A DNA stretch of 15,471 bases from JAIPFM01 sp964494325. Its GTDB lineage: Bacteria; Planctomycetota; Phycisphaerae; Sedimentisphaerales; Anaerobacaceae. The position numbers were made by a program, and so were the translations under genes. The notes below the pieces were generated by a model, which saw only the letters and a program-made list of their open reading frames with translations, did no database searches and had not been told where the DNA came from. The stretch's first letter is position 1. The number at the start of each line of letters is the position of its first letter. Shown one piece after another: positions 1 to 7,941 of the stretch. The DNA is taken from NCBI GenBank assembly GCA_964494325.1, contig CAZBTJ010000133.1, positions 1 to 15,471 on the forward strand. The letters run 5' to 3'.

Positions 1-141
1 CAGATGTTTATCCTATTATTGTTGTTTGGGATAGTCCTCGTATATGGGCAAACGCTGGTTTTTAGTGTTGTGTCTTGGGATGACCCAGAGTATATCATGA
101 GCGGGGCCGTGAGAGGGGGGGTTGACGTTTACGGGTATTAA
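1..141 (+). other. Out-of-frame N-terminal segment of the TMTC-like membrane glycosyltransferase
   Basis: Frame +1 is open from the window edge and contains ATG at 4. It reads a hydrophobic helix (MFILLLLFGIVLVYGQ) followed by VSWDDPEYI and VRGG, then stops at TAA 139-141. The aromatic-x-WDDPEY stretch directly after a first transmembrane helix is the usual N-terminus of bacterial TMTC/PMT-like GT-C proteins, where the acidic pair after helix 1 is thought to be catalytic. The next frame continues this protein seamlessly as LTFTGIKTAFTS. The two parts would join if the seven-G run at 115-121 had six Gs (GTG AGA GGG GGG TTG ACG = V R G G L T). The true start may be ATG 4 or may lie upstream of the window. 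This is the missing N-terminus of the next feature, not a separate gene. Confidence 0.8.
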
Positions 142-1531
142 GACCGCCTTCACGTCTCAGGTGATGACACACTGGCAGCCCTTGACAGTCATGTCACACA
201 TGTTAGATGTAACAATTTTCGGCATGAATTCGGGTGCTCATCACGGTGTAAATCTGTTGATACATACAATTAATGCGGTGCTATTGTTTTACCTGCTCCG
301 ATCCACGACCCAAGAATTTTGGACAAGTGCTTTTGTTACCATTATATGGACCCTGCATCCTTTGCATGTAGAAAACGTTGCCTGGGTATCTGATCGCAAG
401 GATCTGCTCTGTACCTTTTTCGGCCTGATGGCCCTCCACGCGTACACTCGTTTTGTCAGAAACAAACGCATGTATTGGTATATCCTAGTTATGCTTCTAT
501 ACTGTGTGGGCATGCTCTGTAAATCAATGATTGTGACTTTGCCCATTATGTGTTTGGCATTGGATTGTTGGCCATTGCAGCGATTAACTTGGGCCAGGAA
601 GGAGGACGGAGAAACAGTCAATGCTGATCCGGGGATCGAAATCAAAGGAAATCACATGTTGCGTAAGACCTGGTCTGCCCTCCTGGTAGAGAAAATCCCT
701 TTGTTGGTGCTCATGACGGGATTTTGCGCATTGACCTATATCACCACCCAGCGGGGCGGTTTTTTGGAATACTACGGCAGATTGACCGTGGTTGGGCGCT
801 TGGCCAGCAGTGTATGTTCCCATGTCTGGTATATACTAATGACCCTGTGCCCTCAAGGTCTGGCAGCGACTTACATCCATCCTGATCTTCCCGGTGGTAC
901 TCCATTGAAGGCTTGGCAGATAGTGGGTGCCCTGTTTTCGTTGATTACCATTTCCTGGGTCGTCTGGCGTTGGCGACGACCCTATCTCATAATGGGCTGG
1001 TTTTGGTTCCTGTGTACACTGGCTCCGGTCAATGGGTTGGTGCAATATGGGAACATTAGCCGGGCTGATCGCAATATGTATATTCCGATGATCGGCTTGC
1101 TAGTCATGCTAGCCTGGGGAATGAAGGATCTTTTCAAGTTCTTTCGGGTAGCTTCCAATAGAATTGCCAAATATAGTGTCGCGGCCGTAGCGGGTATTGC
1201 CATTGTGACCTTGGCGTCTGCATGCTGGATTCAGTGTGGTTATTGGCGCAACTCCATCAGATTTTACGAGCGTCAGGTCGAACTGGCTCCCAGTAATCCA
1301 TTCTACTGCAGTAATCTGGCTGATGAGTATCTCCACATTGCTGATTACGAACGAGCCATTCATTATGCAAATAGAGCCCTGGTCATTTGGCCCCGCGTGC
1401 ACCAAGCCCATGACGTGCTTGCGAATGTCTATACCCGTCAAGGCCATGGTGAACTGGCACGACATCACCGCAATAAGAATGCAGAGATCAGAGCAACGGT
1501 TGACAAAGAACATGCTGATGTGTGGCAATAA
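122..1531 (+). CDS. TMTC-like multi-spanning glycosyltransferase (GT-C type) with C-terminal TPR repeats; N-terminus frameshifted
   Basis: This is an integral membrane protein with about ten hydrophobic segments in its first ~370 residues. Family signatures visible are HWQPLTVMSHMLD, a histidine pair in NSGAHHGVNLLIH, LHPLHVENVAWVSDRKDLL, and a late SRADRNMYIPMIGLL. These are typical of the bacterial TMTC/protein O-mannosyltransferase-like family, which moves a sugar from a lipid-phosphate carrier to an extracytoplasmic acceptor. The last ~75 residues (from LAPSNPFYCSNLADEY) form about two TPR motifs facing outside. The nominal start is TTG 122 with no ribosome site, and the catalytic acidic motif lies upstream in frame +1, so translation from here would miss helix 1 and probably be inactive. 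It is followed after 89 nt by the methyltransferase-GT2 gene on the same strand, probably one transcript. Acceptor and donor sugar are unknown. Confidence 0.8.
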   Translation: MTFTGIKTAFTSQVMTHWQPLTVMSHMLDVTIFGMNSGAHHGVNLLIHTINAVLLFYLLRSTTQEFWTSAFVTIIWTLHPLHVENVAWVSDRKDLLCTFFGLMALHAYTRFVRNKRMYWYILVMLLYCVGMLCKSMIVTLPIMCLALDCWPLQRLTWARKEDGETVNADPGIEIKGNHMLRKTWSALLVEKIPLLVLMTGFCALTYITTQRGGFLEYYGRLTVVGRLASSVCSHVWYILMTLCPQGLAATYIHPDLPGGTPLKAWQIVGALFSLITISWVVWRWRRPYLIMGWFWFLCTLAPVNGLVQYGNISRADRNMYIPMIGLLVMLAWGMKDLFKFFRVASNRIAKYSVAAVAGIAIVTLASACWIQCGYWRNSIRFYERQVELAPSNPFYCSNLADEYLHIADYERAIHYANRALVIWPRVHQAHDVLANVYTRQGHGELARHHRNKNAEIRATVDKEHADVWQ

Positions 1532-1620
1532 TGCGACAGCCATGGTTTCTAATTTACAGCATACATCTTCTTGTTCACCGAGTCAGCCAAAACATACTTG
1601 TCGTTAGGGAGTAATTGAAA

Positions 1621-3234
1621 ATGCCGATGACTGCCTCACAATGCAATGTATCGGAAACGCGCTGTGCAGATAAGCAGAACATTTCCCGGTTTCAGAACAA
1701 CCCTGCACAGTCAACTAAGGAGACGTTACTATACGGGCGAACCCATAATCGTTACTATTATGAGTGGCTTGAAAGCATCCATCAATTCACTATCCCTAAA
1801 CATAGCAAGGTATTACATCTCGGCTGTGAATGTGGCGATCTACTAGCAGCGATACAACCGTCATATGGAGTTGGCGTAGACACTGATCCGGATAAGGTGG
1901 CTCTGGCAAAGAGACGTTTTCCGTCTCTGAATTTCTCTGTACAAGATCCCCATGAGTGCGACATTGATGAGACTTTTGACTATGTCGTTATTGCGAACTC
2001 TCTGGGGCAATGGCACGACATCCAAAAGGTCTTTGATCGCGTGCGGTGTTTGACCAGACAGGATAGCCGTATTGTCATTACTTATTATAATTACCTGTGG
2101 GAAGGAATTTTACGTCTGGGATCCAAGCTGGGGGTGCGTCAAGCACTTCCCTATGACAATTGGCTTCCGACAGAGGATATTACAAATCTCCTATATCTAT
2201 CAAACCTGGAAGCCATTCAGACAGCATCTTACGTAATGCTGCCTAAGCCCATTCCTCTTCTAGCCCCATTGTGTAACCGGGTATTAAGCCTACTCCCGGG
2301 ATTTCGTTGTTTAAACTTAATCACTCATTTGGTAGCTCGACCAATGCCCGTGCCTCGATCCGAACAAGAAACTTCTGTATCGGTCATTGTTCCCTGTAGA
2401 AATGAGCGGGGCAATATTAAGGACGCTGTGCATCGTATTCCTTCAATGGGTAGCAATACAGAAATCATCTTTGTCGATGGCAACAGTACCGACGGAACGG
2501 TTGCCGAGATCAAACAACAGATTAAAGATCATCCTGAACGTCATATCCACCTGATCCATCAGGGTGAAGGAATTGGCAAAGGAGATGCAGTACGAAAAGG
2601 CTTCGCCGTAGCCACAGGAGATGTGCTGGTAATCCAGGATGCAGATCTCACAGCCCCACCGGAGGATCTACGTAAATTCTTCCGAGCGTGGTGCGAGGGC
2701 AAAGGAGAATTCATAAATGGATCGCGTCTTGTCTATCCTCAGGAAAAGCAAGCCATGCGTCTCTTGAATCTTGCAGCGAATAAATTCTTTGGCGTGTTGT
2801 TTACCTGGCTTCTGGGACAGCGCTTCCGCGATACGCTTTGTGGAACAAAGATGATATCAAGAAAGTGCTACGAAAAAATCGCCGCCAATCGCAAGCTGTT
2901 TGGTGACTTTGACCCATTTGGTGATTTCGATCTGATCTTTGGAGCGATTAAGCAAAACCTTAAGGTGATTGAGGTTCCCGTACGGTATCGCATGCGCATT
3001 TATGGAAAAACGAATATCAACAGGTTTCGACATGGACTGCTCTTATTCAAGATGAGTTGGTTGGCATTTAGAAAAATAAAATGGATCAGAATATGTAAAT
3101 CTGATAGCTGCAATTCTGACAAAACAACAATAGAGACTATTTGCAGCGGTCCTTCCGAGATCCCGAGAGAACATATAGTACTGACCCAAACTAAAACTCG
3201 ACAATACAGTAGAGCTTTGGTACATTCCGATTGA
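1621..3234 (+). CDS. Bifunctional SAM-dependent methyltransferase / family 2 glycosyltransferase fusion
   Basis: I place the start at ATG 1621 (537 aa): AGGGAG at 1606-1611 sits nine bases before it, while TTG 1615 is too close. Residues ~30-235 form a class I methyltransferase with SAM-binding motif I (VLHLGCECGDLL, ~65-76), the acidic strand-2 end (GVGVDTDPDK) and a degenerate later motif (VVIANSLGQW). Residues ~252-490 form a GT2 domain of the dolichyl-phosphate-mannose-synthase/undecaprenyl-phosphate sugar transferase type: VSVIVPCRNERGNI, FVDGNSTDGT, GKGDAVRKGF and the metal-binding Asp340-Ala-Asp342. FGDFDLIFGA and VPVRYRMRIYGKT follow. The ~45-residue tail is polar and unrecognised. 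Known biology: such GT2 enzymes make polyprenyl-phosphate sugars, which GT-C enzymes use. Inference: it supplies the upstream TMTC-like protein. Fused MT-GT2 proteins occur elsewhere. No clear terminator was seen downstream. Confidence 0.87.
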   Translation: MPMTASQCNVSETRCADKQNISRFQNNPAQSTKETLLYGRTHNRYYYEWLESIHQFTIPKHSKVLHLGCECGDLLAAIQPSYGVGVDTDPDKVALAKRRFPSLNFSVQDPHECDIDETFDYVVIANSLGQWHDIQKVFDRVRCLTRQDSRIVITYYNYLWEGILRLGSKLGVRQALPYDNWLPTEDITNLLYLSNLEAIQTASYVMLPKPIPLLAPLCNRVLSLLPGFRCLNLITHLVARPMPVPRSEQETSVSVIVPCRNERGNIKDAVHRIPSMGSNTEIIFVDGNSTDGTVAEIKQQIKDHPERHIHLIHQGEGIGKGDAVRKGFAVATGDVLVIQDADLTAPPEDLRKFFRAWCEGKGEFINGSRLVYPQEKQAMRLLNLAANKFFGVLFTWLLGQRFRDTLCGTKMISRKCYEKIAANRKLFGDFDPFGDFDLIFGAIKQNLKVIEVPVRYRMRIYGKTNINRFRHGLLLFKMSWLAFRKIKWIRICKSDSCNSDKTTIETICSGPSEIPREHIVLTQTKTRQYSRALVHSD

Positions 3235-3423
3235 TATGCCGCTAAGGCAGTGAAAGACGCACAACGCACAGGCTTGAGAGGATTCCTCCCCTTGGCCCTT
3301 GGGCATGACAATTCCACATAGCCTATTACGCCCTCGACGTATGCCTTCCTTCTCATTCTCAACTATGACAATAACAAATTGACTGGTTGTAACCAACATA
3401 CAAATCGGATGCTCGCATCAGAG
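3235..3423. other. Convergent intergenic spacer
   Basis: The spacer lies between the tail-to-tail GT2 and LamG genes. I see only small hairpins (GCCCTTGGGC near 3295-3304; TGGTT-gt-AACCA at 3384-3395) and no T-tract after them on the plus strand. Open frames here overlap the end of the GT2 gene in other frames and have no recognisable protein features. Confidence 0.4.
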
Positions 3424-3454
3424 AAAAAAGCGGTCTTGGATTTGCCAAGACCGC
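3424..3454 (-). terminator. Rho-independent terminator of the LamG-protein gene
   Basis: A perfect 10-bp stem pairs GCGGTCTTGG (3430-3439) with CCAAGACCGC (3445-3454) around a 5-nt loop. Six As at 3424-3429 become a U-tract directly after the stem when read on the minus strand. The hairpin begins about 45 nt past the TAA (3500-3502) of the LamG gene. There is no T-tract on the plus side, so it serves the minus strand only. Confidence 0.88.
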
Positions 3455-3499
3455 CTGATTATGTCCACAACCACCATTCGTAAACATCAATTTTCAGGC

Positions 3500-6400
3500 T
3501 TAGAATGGCTTATCAATAGGTACAGTACTGCCAGCTAACCATAGGATTTCACCGGCAGAAAGGGCCTTGTCGTACAGTTGGAATTCATCAATGAAGCCGA
3601 CATACGGATCTCCGCCTGCGTCTCCGGAACCAATGAAGAAACGATCTATACCCACAATAGGATCAGCAGAAGCAATGGTGCTACCGTAGAGTGTGCCATC
3701 GAGGTAGACCTGCTTCTCGCCGGTTTCTGCATTTCTGACGAAGGTCCAGTGACGCCATTGCCCTCTCAGTTCGTCCTCTGCGGCATCCACAATAACTCTC
3801 TCAGTATCCCAGGCTTCCGTGGTGTCAAATATGATTTGACCACCCCATGGCAGATGGCCTGAAACGATCCTCCCGACAGTATTCCCAGCAAAGAAGGTCC
3901 AGTTATTGCCCAAGGTAGCATCGCCCTTGGCCCAGAAAGAAACTGTAAACTGGGTATTGATTGAGGACCATGCTGCAGCCGGCACATTCACATACGCGCT
4001 TAGACTCATACTGATGGCTGTATCCTTTCGACCAGAAACCCAAGCACTGGCTTGTCCACCACCCTCAATAGTCCCTGCATTGCCATTCCCCGAACTATCA
4101 GCCACGACCGTGCCGCTACCTGCATCAAAATTCCAGAATCCAACCAAGTTGGCAGTGCCTGGATCAACAGGTGAAATGACTTGCCCAACCTCGGGATACA
4201 AGGCAATGTCATCGATCAGCAACATGCCAGAGGCACCGGCACCCTCCACACCGATGGACAGTTTGGTCACCGCGGCAAGGTTGGTATTGACACCGTCGAG
4301 ATCTATGTTAAAGACCTGCCACACAGGCTTGGCAATGTTGGCAGCATCACGAGGATACGTCAACTTGACATCATTGATTCTGACAAAGAGAGTCCCCGTG
4401 TTGTCGGCTTGACCACGGAATAGAATGGACAGCGTTTTTGCACCGCCTGCGGTCCAGTCTTGTGGCACTGCGAATGTACGCTCAGTGAGTGAGGCCACGC
4501 CACCTGTGTTCATGTAATATAGGGGTAATGACAGATTCCCGCGTTTCACAACGGTCTCCTCCATGATCTGACCATTGTAGTGAAGACTGCCACCCGTCCA
4601 GATGTCGTGTCCGATACCTGCGCCCGTGCCATTACCAGGGTACTCGACAGGGAAGAACTCATCGGCTGAATAGCCAAAACCGTCAAGCCAGGCCTGGAAC
4701 GGGCGATTTGGAGACTCATTGTTGTAGCTTTCAAAATCGTCTACCACCACCGCATCAACCACAGTCAAGCTCCAGACAGGTCCTGTCCAGACAGACACGG
4801 CCTCGGCATCATTCACTTCATCCACTCGCCAGTAATAGGTTTCACCCATTTGGAGATCAAAAGTGCTGAGGTTGATACTGTCGGTATCAGATGTCGCAGA
4901 GGGTGCCACCGCATCAGCCACTTCATTGGGGTCGGTACTGAGATACACGGTGCTTTGAGCAGTTTCACGACCTGCACGCCAGGACAGAACGTCGTTAGGA
5001 AGAATACCGGTTGATCCAGATACAGGGTCTGGCGTACGAGCGGCAGTAGGAATCGCCTTAAACTGCACTTCACTAAGGCTGTAGGACTTCAGAAAGCCCC
5101 CAAAGTTGCTTTGAATATTCAAACGAACCATCTTGGCAGCCACACCGTTAAAGGCAATTTCATCGTACTGATCATAGGAGGGTAAACCTGATGCTCGACT
5201 GAATTCATTGGCATCTTTGAGATTATCCCAGGTTTGACCATCCACTGAATACTGAATCTCAACACCTTTGATGCCATAGCCAATAAAACCTTCGGCAGAG
5301 CTGTTGGAGTTCCAGACGGTCATCATGTCCAGCTTCTTAACGGCGTCAAATTCGTATTGAATCCAGGGATCCGCATCGCTCATGGCTGTAAACCACATGG
5401 CTTCTGTTTCTATAGAATGTGTCCCATCTTCACTCAAACCAGATCCATCAAGCGTTTTTCCTGGCATGGAAAACTCATTGGAATAACTGGAGGCCGTGGC
5501 AATAATGTCAGAACCTGCTATTTGAATTGAATAGGGCTCTACCTCAAAACTCCAGACGGTACCTTTGAAGACTGTTTTGTCCGGCGTGCCATTGACTTCA
5601 TCCACTCGCCAGAAATAGGTTTTGTCAAAATCAAGACGTCCGGGATCAAACGAATTAACATCCTGCCCAGCACTGGTTGGCACGGTCGCACTGTTTACAT
5701 CTTCAAACACAGTATCAAAATAGACATCGTGGGTAGCTGCAAATTCGCCTGGTGCCCAGTTCAAAATGACATCCCGAGGCACGTCAACACCCTGATCGTC
5801 TGGCTTGGGGGCAGAAGCCAATTCAGCATTCCCAGCCATAATAGCTGGCATTTCATCTGCTGATACAGCCCTGGTGTAAATCCTGATATCATCAATCATC
5901 ATCGGGCTTCTACGAGCTGCAGCATTTTGCACGTCATGGCCAACATGCCAGGGAAAATCAACCGTCTGTTCTGGATGGGCCACAGTATTGACAGCAGTTT
6001 CTTCATTCAGGTATAGGGTTGCCTTATCAGGCTCAATAACACAGGCAACAAAAGCCCATTCATTTTGCGAAACAACGAGCCCTGATGCCCAACCCCATTC
6101 ATCGGCTGTATCCGCCCAAGTGTATCCAACCTGGCCTCCTGTACTAAAATCCAGCCCTCTACCGTTATTGTTGACACCGGGTTGGCGTGCATACACAATA
6201 CCTGTCCAATCAGCCGGGTCTTGCTCTATCTTTACCCAGGCAGTTATTGTGATGGTATTAGTAGTAATATTCAACGCAGGTATTTCCACGTCATCATCCG
6301 TGCCATCAAGAGACAGAGCACCGCCTATTTTTCCTTCAATTCGGGTGGGATCATCGATGAGAGTGGCGTCATTGCCATTACCTGAACCGTCAACAGCAAC

Positions 6401-6514
6401 AGTCCCAGATATCTCATCTAATTCCCAATGCCCTACAAGTTCCGCCTGCGTCACACCTCCAAATAGACCTAATGCCACAACCATAATACAGCAATGAACC
6501 AATGCCTGTCTCAT
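3500..6514 (-). CDS. Secreted multidomain LamG / discoidin-like carbohydrate-binding surface protein (1004 aa)
   Basis: The start is ATG 6514 with the strong ribosome site GGAGGAG at 6519-6525. Residues 1-24 are a Sec signal peptide ending TQA. Domains in order: LamG/concanavalin-A-like (25-225; LVGHWELDE, GSGNGNDATL, IDDIRIYTRAVS); FN3-like module (~234-326; TYFWRVDEVN); F5/8 type C discoidin-like (~335-487; IATASSYSN, WIQYEFDAVKKL, YSVDGQTWD, SEVQFKAI); second FN3-like module (~493-587; TYYWRVDEVND); DDFESYN-initiated beta-sandwich of a carbohydrate-binding type (~588-776, ending MLLIDDIALYPE); second LamG (~788-995; LVGFWNFDAGSGTVV, VGFIDEFQLYDKALS). It ends TVPIDKPF with no PEP-CTERM or membrane anchor. 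No catalytic domain was recognised, so the likely role is binding polysaccharide or surfaces outside the cell. It is monocistronic, with its own terminator, and copy A of the repeat lies 118 nt upstream. Confidence 0.9.
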   Translation of the reverse strand: MRQALVHCCIMVVALGLFGGVTQAELVGHWELDEISGTVAVDGSGNGNDATLIDDPTRIEGKIGGALSLDGTDDDVEIPALNITTNTITITAWVKIEQDPADWTGIVYARQPGVNNNGRGLDFSTGGQVGYTWADTADEWGWASGLVVSQNEWAFVACVIEPDKATLYLNEETAVNTVAHPEQTVDFPWHVGHDVQNAAARRSPMMIDDIRIYTRAVSADEMPAIMAGNAELASAPKPDDQGVDVPRDVILNWAPGEFAATHDVYFDTVFEDVNSATVPTSAGQDVNSFDPGRLDFDKTYFWRVDEVNGTPDKTVFKGTVWSFEVEPYSIQIAGSDIIATASSYSNEFSMPGKTLDGSGLSEDGTHSIETEAMWFTAMSDADPWIQYEFDAVKKLDMMTVWNSNSSAEGFIGYGIKGVEIQYSVDGQTWDNLKDANEFSRASGLPSYDQYDEIAFNGVAAKMVRLNIQSNFGGFLKSYSLSEVQFKAIPTAARTPDPVSGSTGILPNDVLSWRAGRETAQSTVYLSTDPNEVADAVAPSATSDTDSINLSTFDLQMGETYYWRVDEVNDAEAVSVWTGPVWSLTVVDAVVVDDFESYNNESPNRPFQAWLDGFGYSADEFFPVEYPGNGTGAGIGHDIWTGGSLHYNGQIMEETVVKRGNLSLPLYYMNTGGVASLTERTFAVPQDWTAGGAKTLSILFRGQADNTGTLFVRINDVKLTYPRDAANIAKPVWQVFNIDLDGVNTNLAAVTKLSIGVEGAGASGMLLIDDIALYPEVGQVISPVDPGTANLVGFWNFDAGSGTVVADSSGNGNAGTIEGGGQASAWVSGRKDTAISMSLSAYVNVPAAAWSSINTQFTVSFWAKGDATLGNNWTFFAGNTVGRIVSGHLPWGGQIIFDTTEAWDTERVIVDAAEDELRGQWRHWTFVRNAETGEKQVYLDGTLYGSTIASADPIVGIDRFFIGSGDAGGDPYVGFIDEFQLYDKALSAGEILWLAGSTVPIDKPF

Positions 6515-6631
6515 AGTACTCCTCCATTCATAAAGAATGTGTCCATTGAAAATCGAATGCCAACACAGCAGCCAATATTGATAGATCTCTACTCATACGC
6601 TCATTTCTATTATCGCAAACAAACATCAATA

Positions 6632-6885
6632 AGTGAACGACCATGCCCACAGGACATGGCTTCAATTGACCCCTGAAAGGGGTTTCAATACGGAATCCGC
6701 TGGCGCGGACTTGTTCTAACAGATCCCTCGGCAAGCTCGGGATGACAAGTCACCTTGAACATTTAATCAGCGGTCGCATTCGACTCTGTCATTCCGAAGC
6801 ACTGAGGAATCTATTAAGAAAGCCCCGCGAAGCGGATCAACTCTGACCATGCCCACAGGACATGGTTTTAATCGCAAAATAAACC
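6632..6885 (+). repeat. Direct repeat copy A of a ~254-bp foldback element
   Basis: It runs from AGTGAACGACCATGCCCAC to about ATAAACC and is matched by copy B at 9735-9987 in the same orientation, with roughly ten substitutions and one 1-nt indel by eye. Inside are a 19-bp imperfect palindrome CCATGCCCACAGGACATGG at both ends (6641-6659 and 6847-6865), a CCCC-TGAAA-GGGG hairpin (6670-6682), and two long imperfect inverted arms (6692-6749 against 6786-6838). The arms carry the AGATCCCTCGG...GGGATGACA and TGTCATTCCG...GAGGAATCT motifs typical of dispersed bacterial intergenic repeats. Short open frames across it are by-products of the repeat. It has no transposase and looks MITE-like or REP-like. 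Confidence 0.9.
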
Positions 6886-6907
6886 AACCATTTGCGTAAA
6901 ATGACAC

Positions 6908-7918
6908 CTAGTCACTTTGTGGTTCTGGAAAGCTATTTTCCGGTACAGTTTTTGTATTCCATTCATTCAGCATGCGTTCTATCTTCGACACGTCAAAATC
7001 CGCAGGTGGTGACCCAAGCCATCTCAGTAATTCCTTGGCAGTGGGTGTTTCTGAGGGAATACCGGCTGAAGGAATGTTGACGTGTGCCAACCAGGCAATG
7101 GCATTCAGCATCAAGGTACGCACATCATTGTGGCCCCAGTTCCAGTGGTAGTGACCACCAGAGAAGCCAAATCCGCGTCCCCCATCGGCCCGCTCAAATG
7201 CCCAGGCCAAATGCTGAGGTTGCGCCAACTCAAGGACCTCTTTGCGCACATCAGGATTGTTTGAATGAGGCCCGTCTGAACGCCTGAGAGTTTCTGCGGG
7301 CGGTAATACCGACAAAAGTGGCTGTACCCCCTTGGACCCAGGGACAAATCGCATGTGGTAATACCACTCATCCTGAATTGCAAAGGGCTTGACACCCCGC
7401 GTTATGGGATGCTTTGGCAAGCTCTTGATGTTTGCATGCCACATGGGGTTGACTGACCAGCCCGGTTCGTAATAGCCGCCGATCCCATTCAGAAACAAGG
7501 GGACCATGTTCTCAGTGGGTGGCATCAAGGCGTAGTGCAAGAATCCGAGCCCCACGCCTCGCTCAATCAATTCGTCCAGGATGTTCGCGTGCCCCCTGAC
7601 AATATGCCCATCACCACCGTCACCATAGATGACAACAGTATCGACATCATCAAACACGGCACTATCAACCGGCCAGTGATCAGCCATTACCTCGGCCTTG
7701 ATGTTGGGCGATCCATTCAGGCAACTGGCCAGGTATTGGCAACCCGCCGCATGCCGATGATCACCAAAGGCATGGGATGACCTGCCCGCAATGAACAAGA
7801 CTCGTTTTGGCAGAGGCGGTTCGCTGCCCCAGGCACTGCATGCCGATGTCAGAACACCGGCTCCGCCCATGGCCAAAAACCTACGCCGCGTTAAACACAA
7901 CTTTTGGGTCTCTTTCAT
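6908..7918 (-). CDS. ThuA-like domain protein with Tat/lipoprotein signal (336 aa)
   Basis: Residues 10-27 carry a twin-arginine signal (TRRRFLAMGGAGVL) followed by a lipobox-like TSAC at Cys27, so export through Tat and perhaps lipid anchoring is expected. From ~38 to ~280 it has a class I glutamine-amidotransferase-like fold of the ThuA family: KRVLFIAGRSSHAFGDHRH, a central DTVVIYGDGGDGH, GVGLGFLHYALM in the nucleophile-elbow region (no cysteine), HPITRGVKPFAIQDEWYYHMRF, and GGHYHWNWGHNDVRTLMLNAIAWL. ThuA proteins act in trehalose and other disaccharide use with 3-keto sugar intermediates; the exact chemistry is not settled. It is the last gene of the minus-strand cassette, 23 nt after the isomerase gene. 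A weak ribosome site (AAGGG) precedes ATG 7918. No terminator was seen before copy A. Substrate unknown. Confidence 0.85.
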   Translation of the reverse strand: MKETQKLCLTRRRFLAMGGAGVLTSACSAWGSEPPLPKRVLFIAGRSSHAFGDHRHAAGCQYLASCLNGSPNIKAEVMADHWPVDSAVFDDVDTVVIYGDGGDGHIVRGHANILDELIERGVGLGFLHYALMPPTENMVPLFLNGIGGYYEPGWSVNPMWHANIKSLPKHPITRGVKPFAIQDEWYYHMRFVPGSKGVQPLLSVLPPAETLRRSDGPHSNNPDVRKEVLELAQPQHLAWAFERADGGRGFGFSGGHYHWNWGHNDVRTLMLNAIAWLAHVNIPSAGIPSETPTAKELLRWLGSPPADFDVSKIERMLNEWNTKTVPENSFPEPQSD

Positions 7919-7941
7919 GCGAATACCCTTTTTACACCCTC

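Noticed and set aside
6528..6734. Minus-strand open frame (68 aa) starting MPRDLLEQVRASGF
   Set aside because: It lies within repeat copy A; its words come from the repeat motifs, and it has no ribosome site or protein family.
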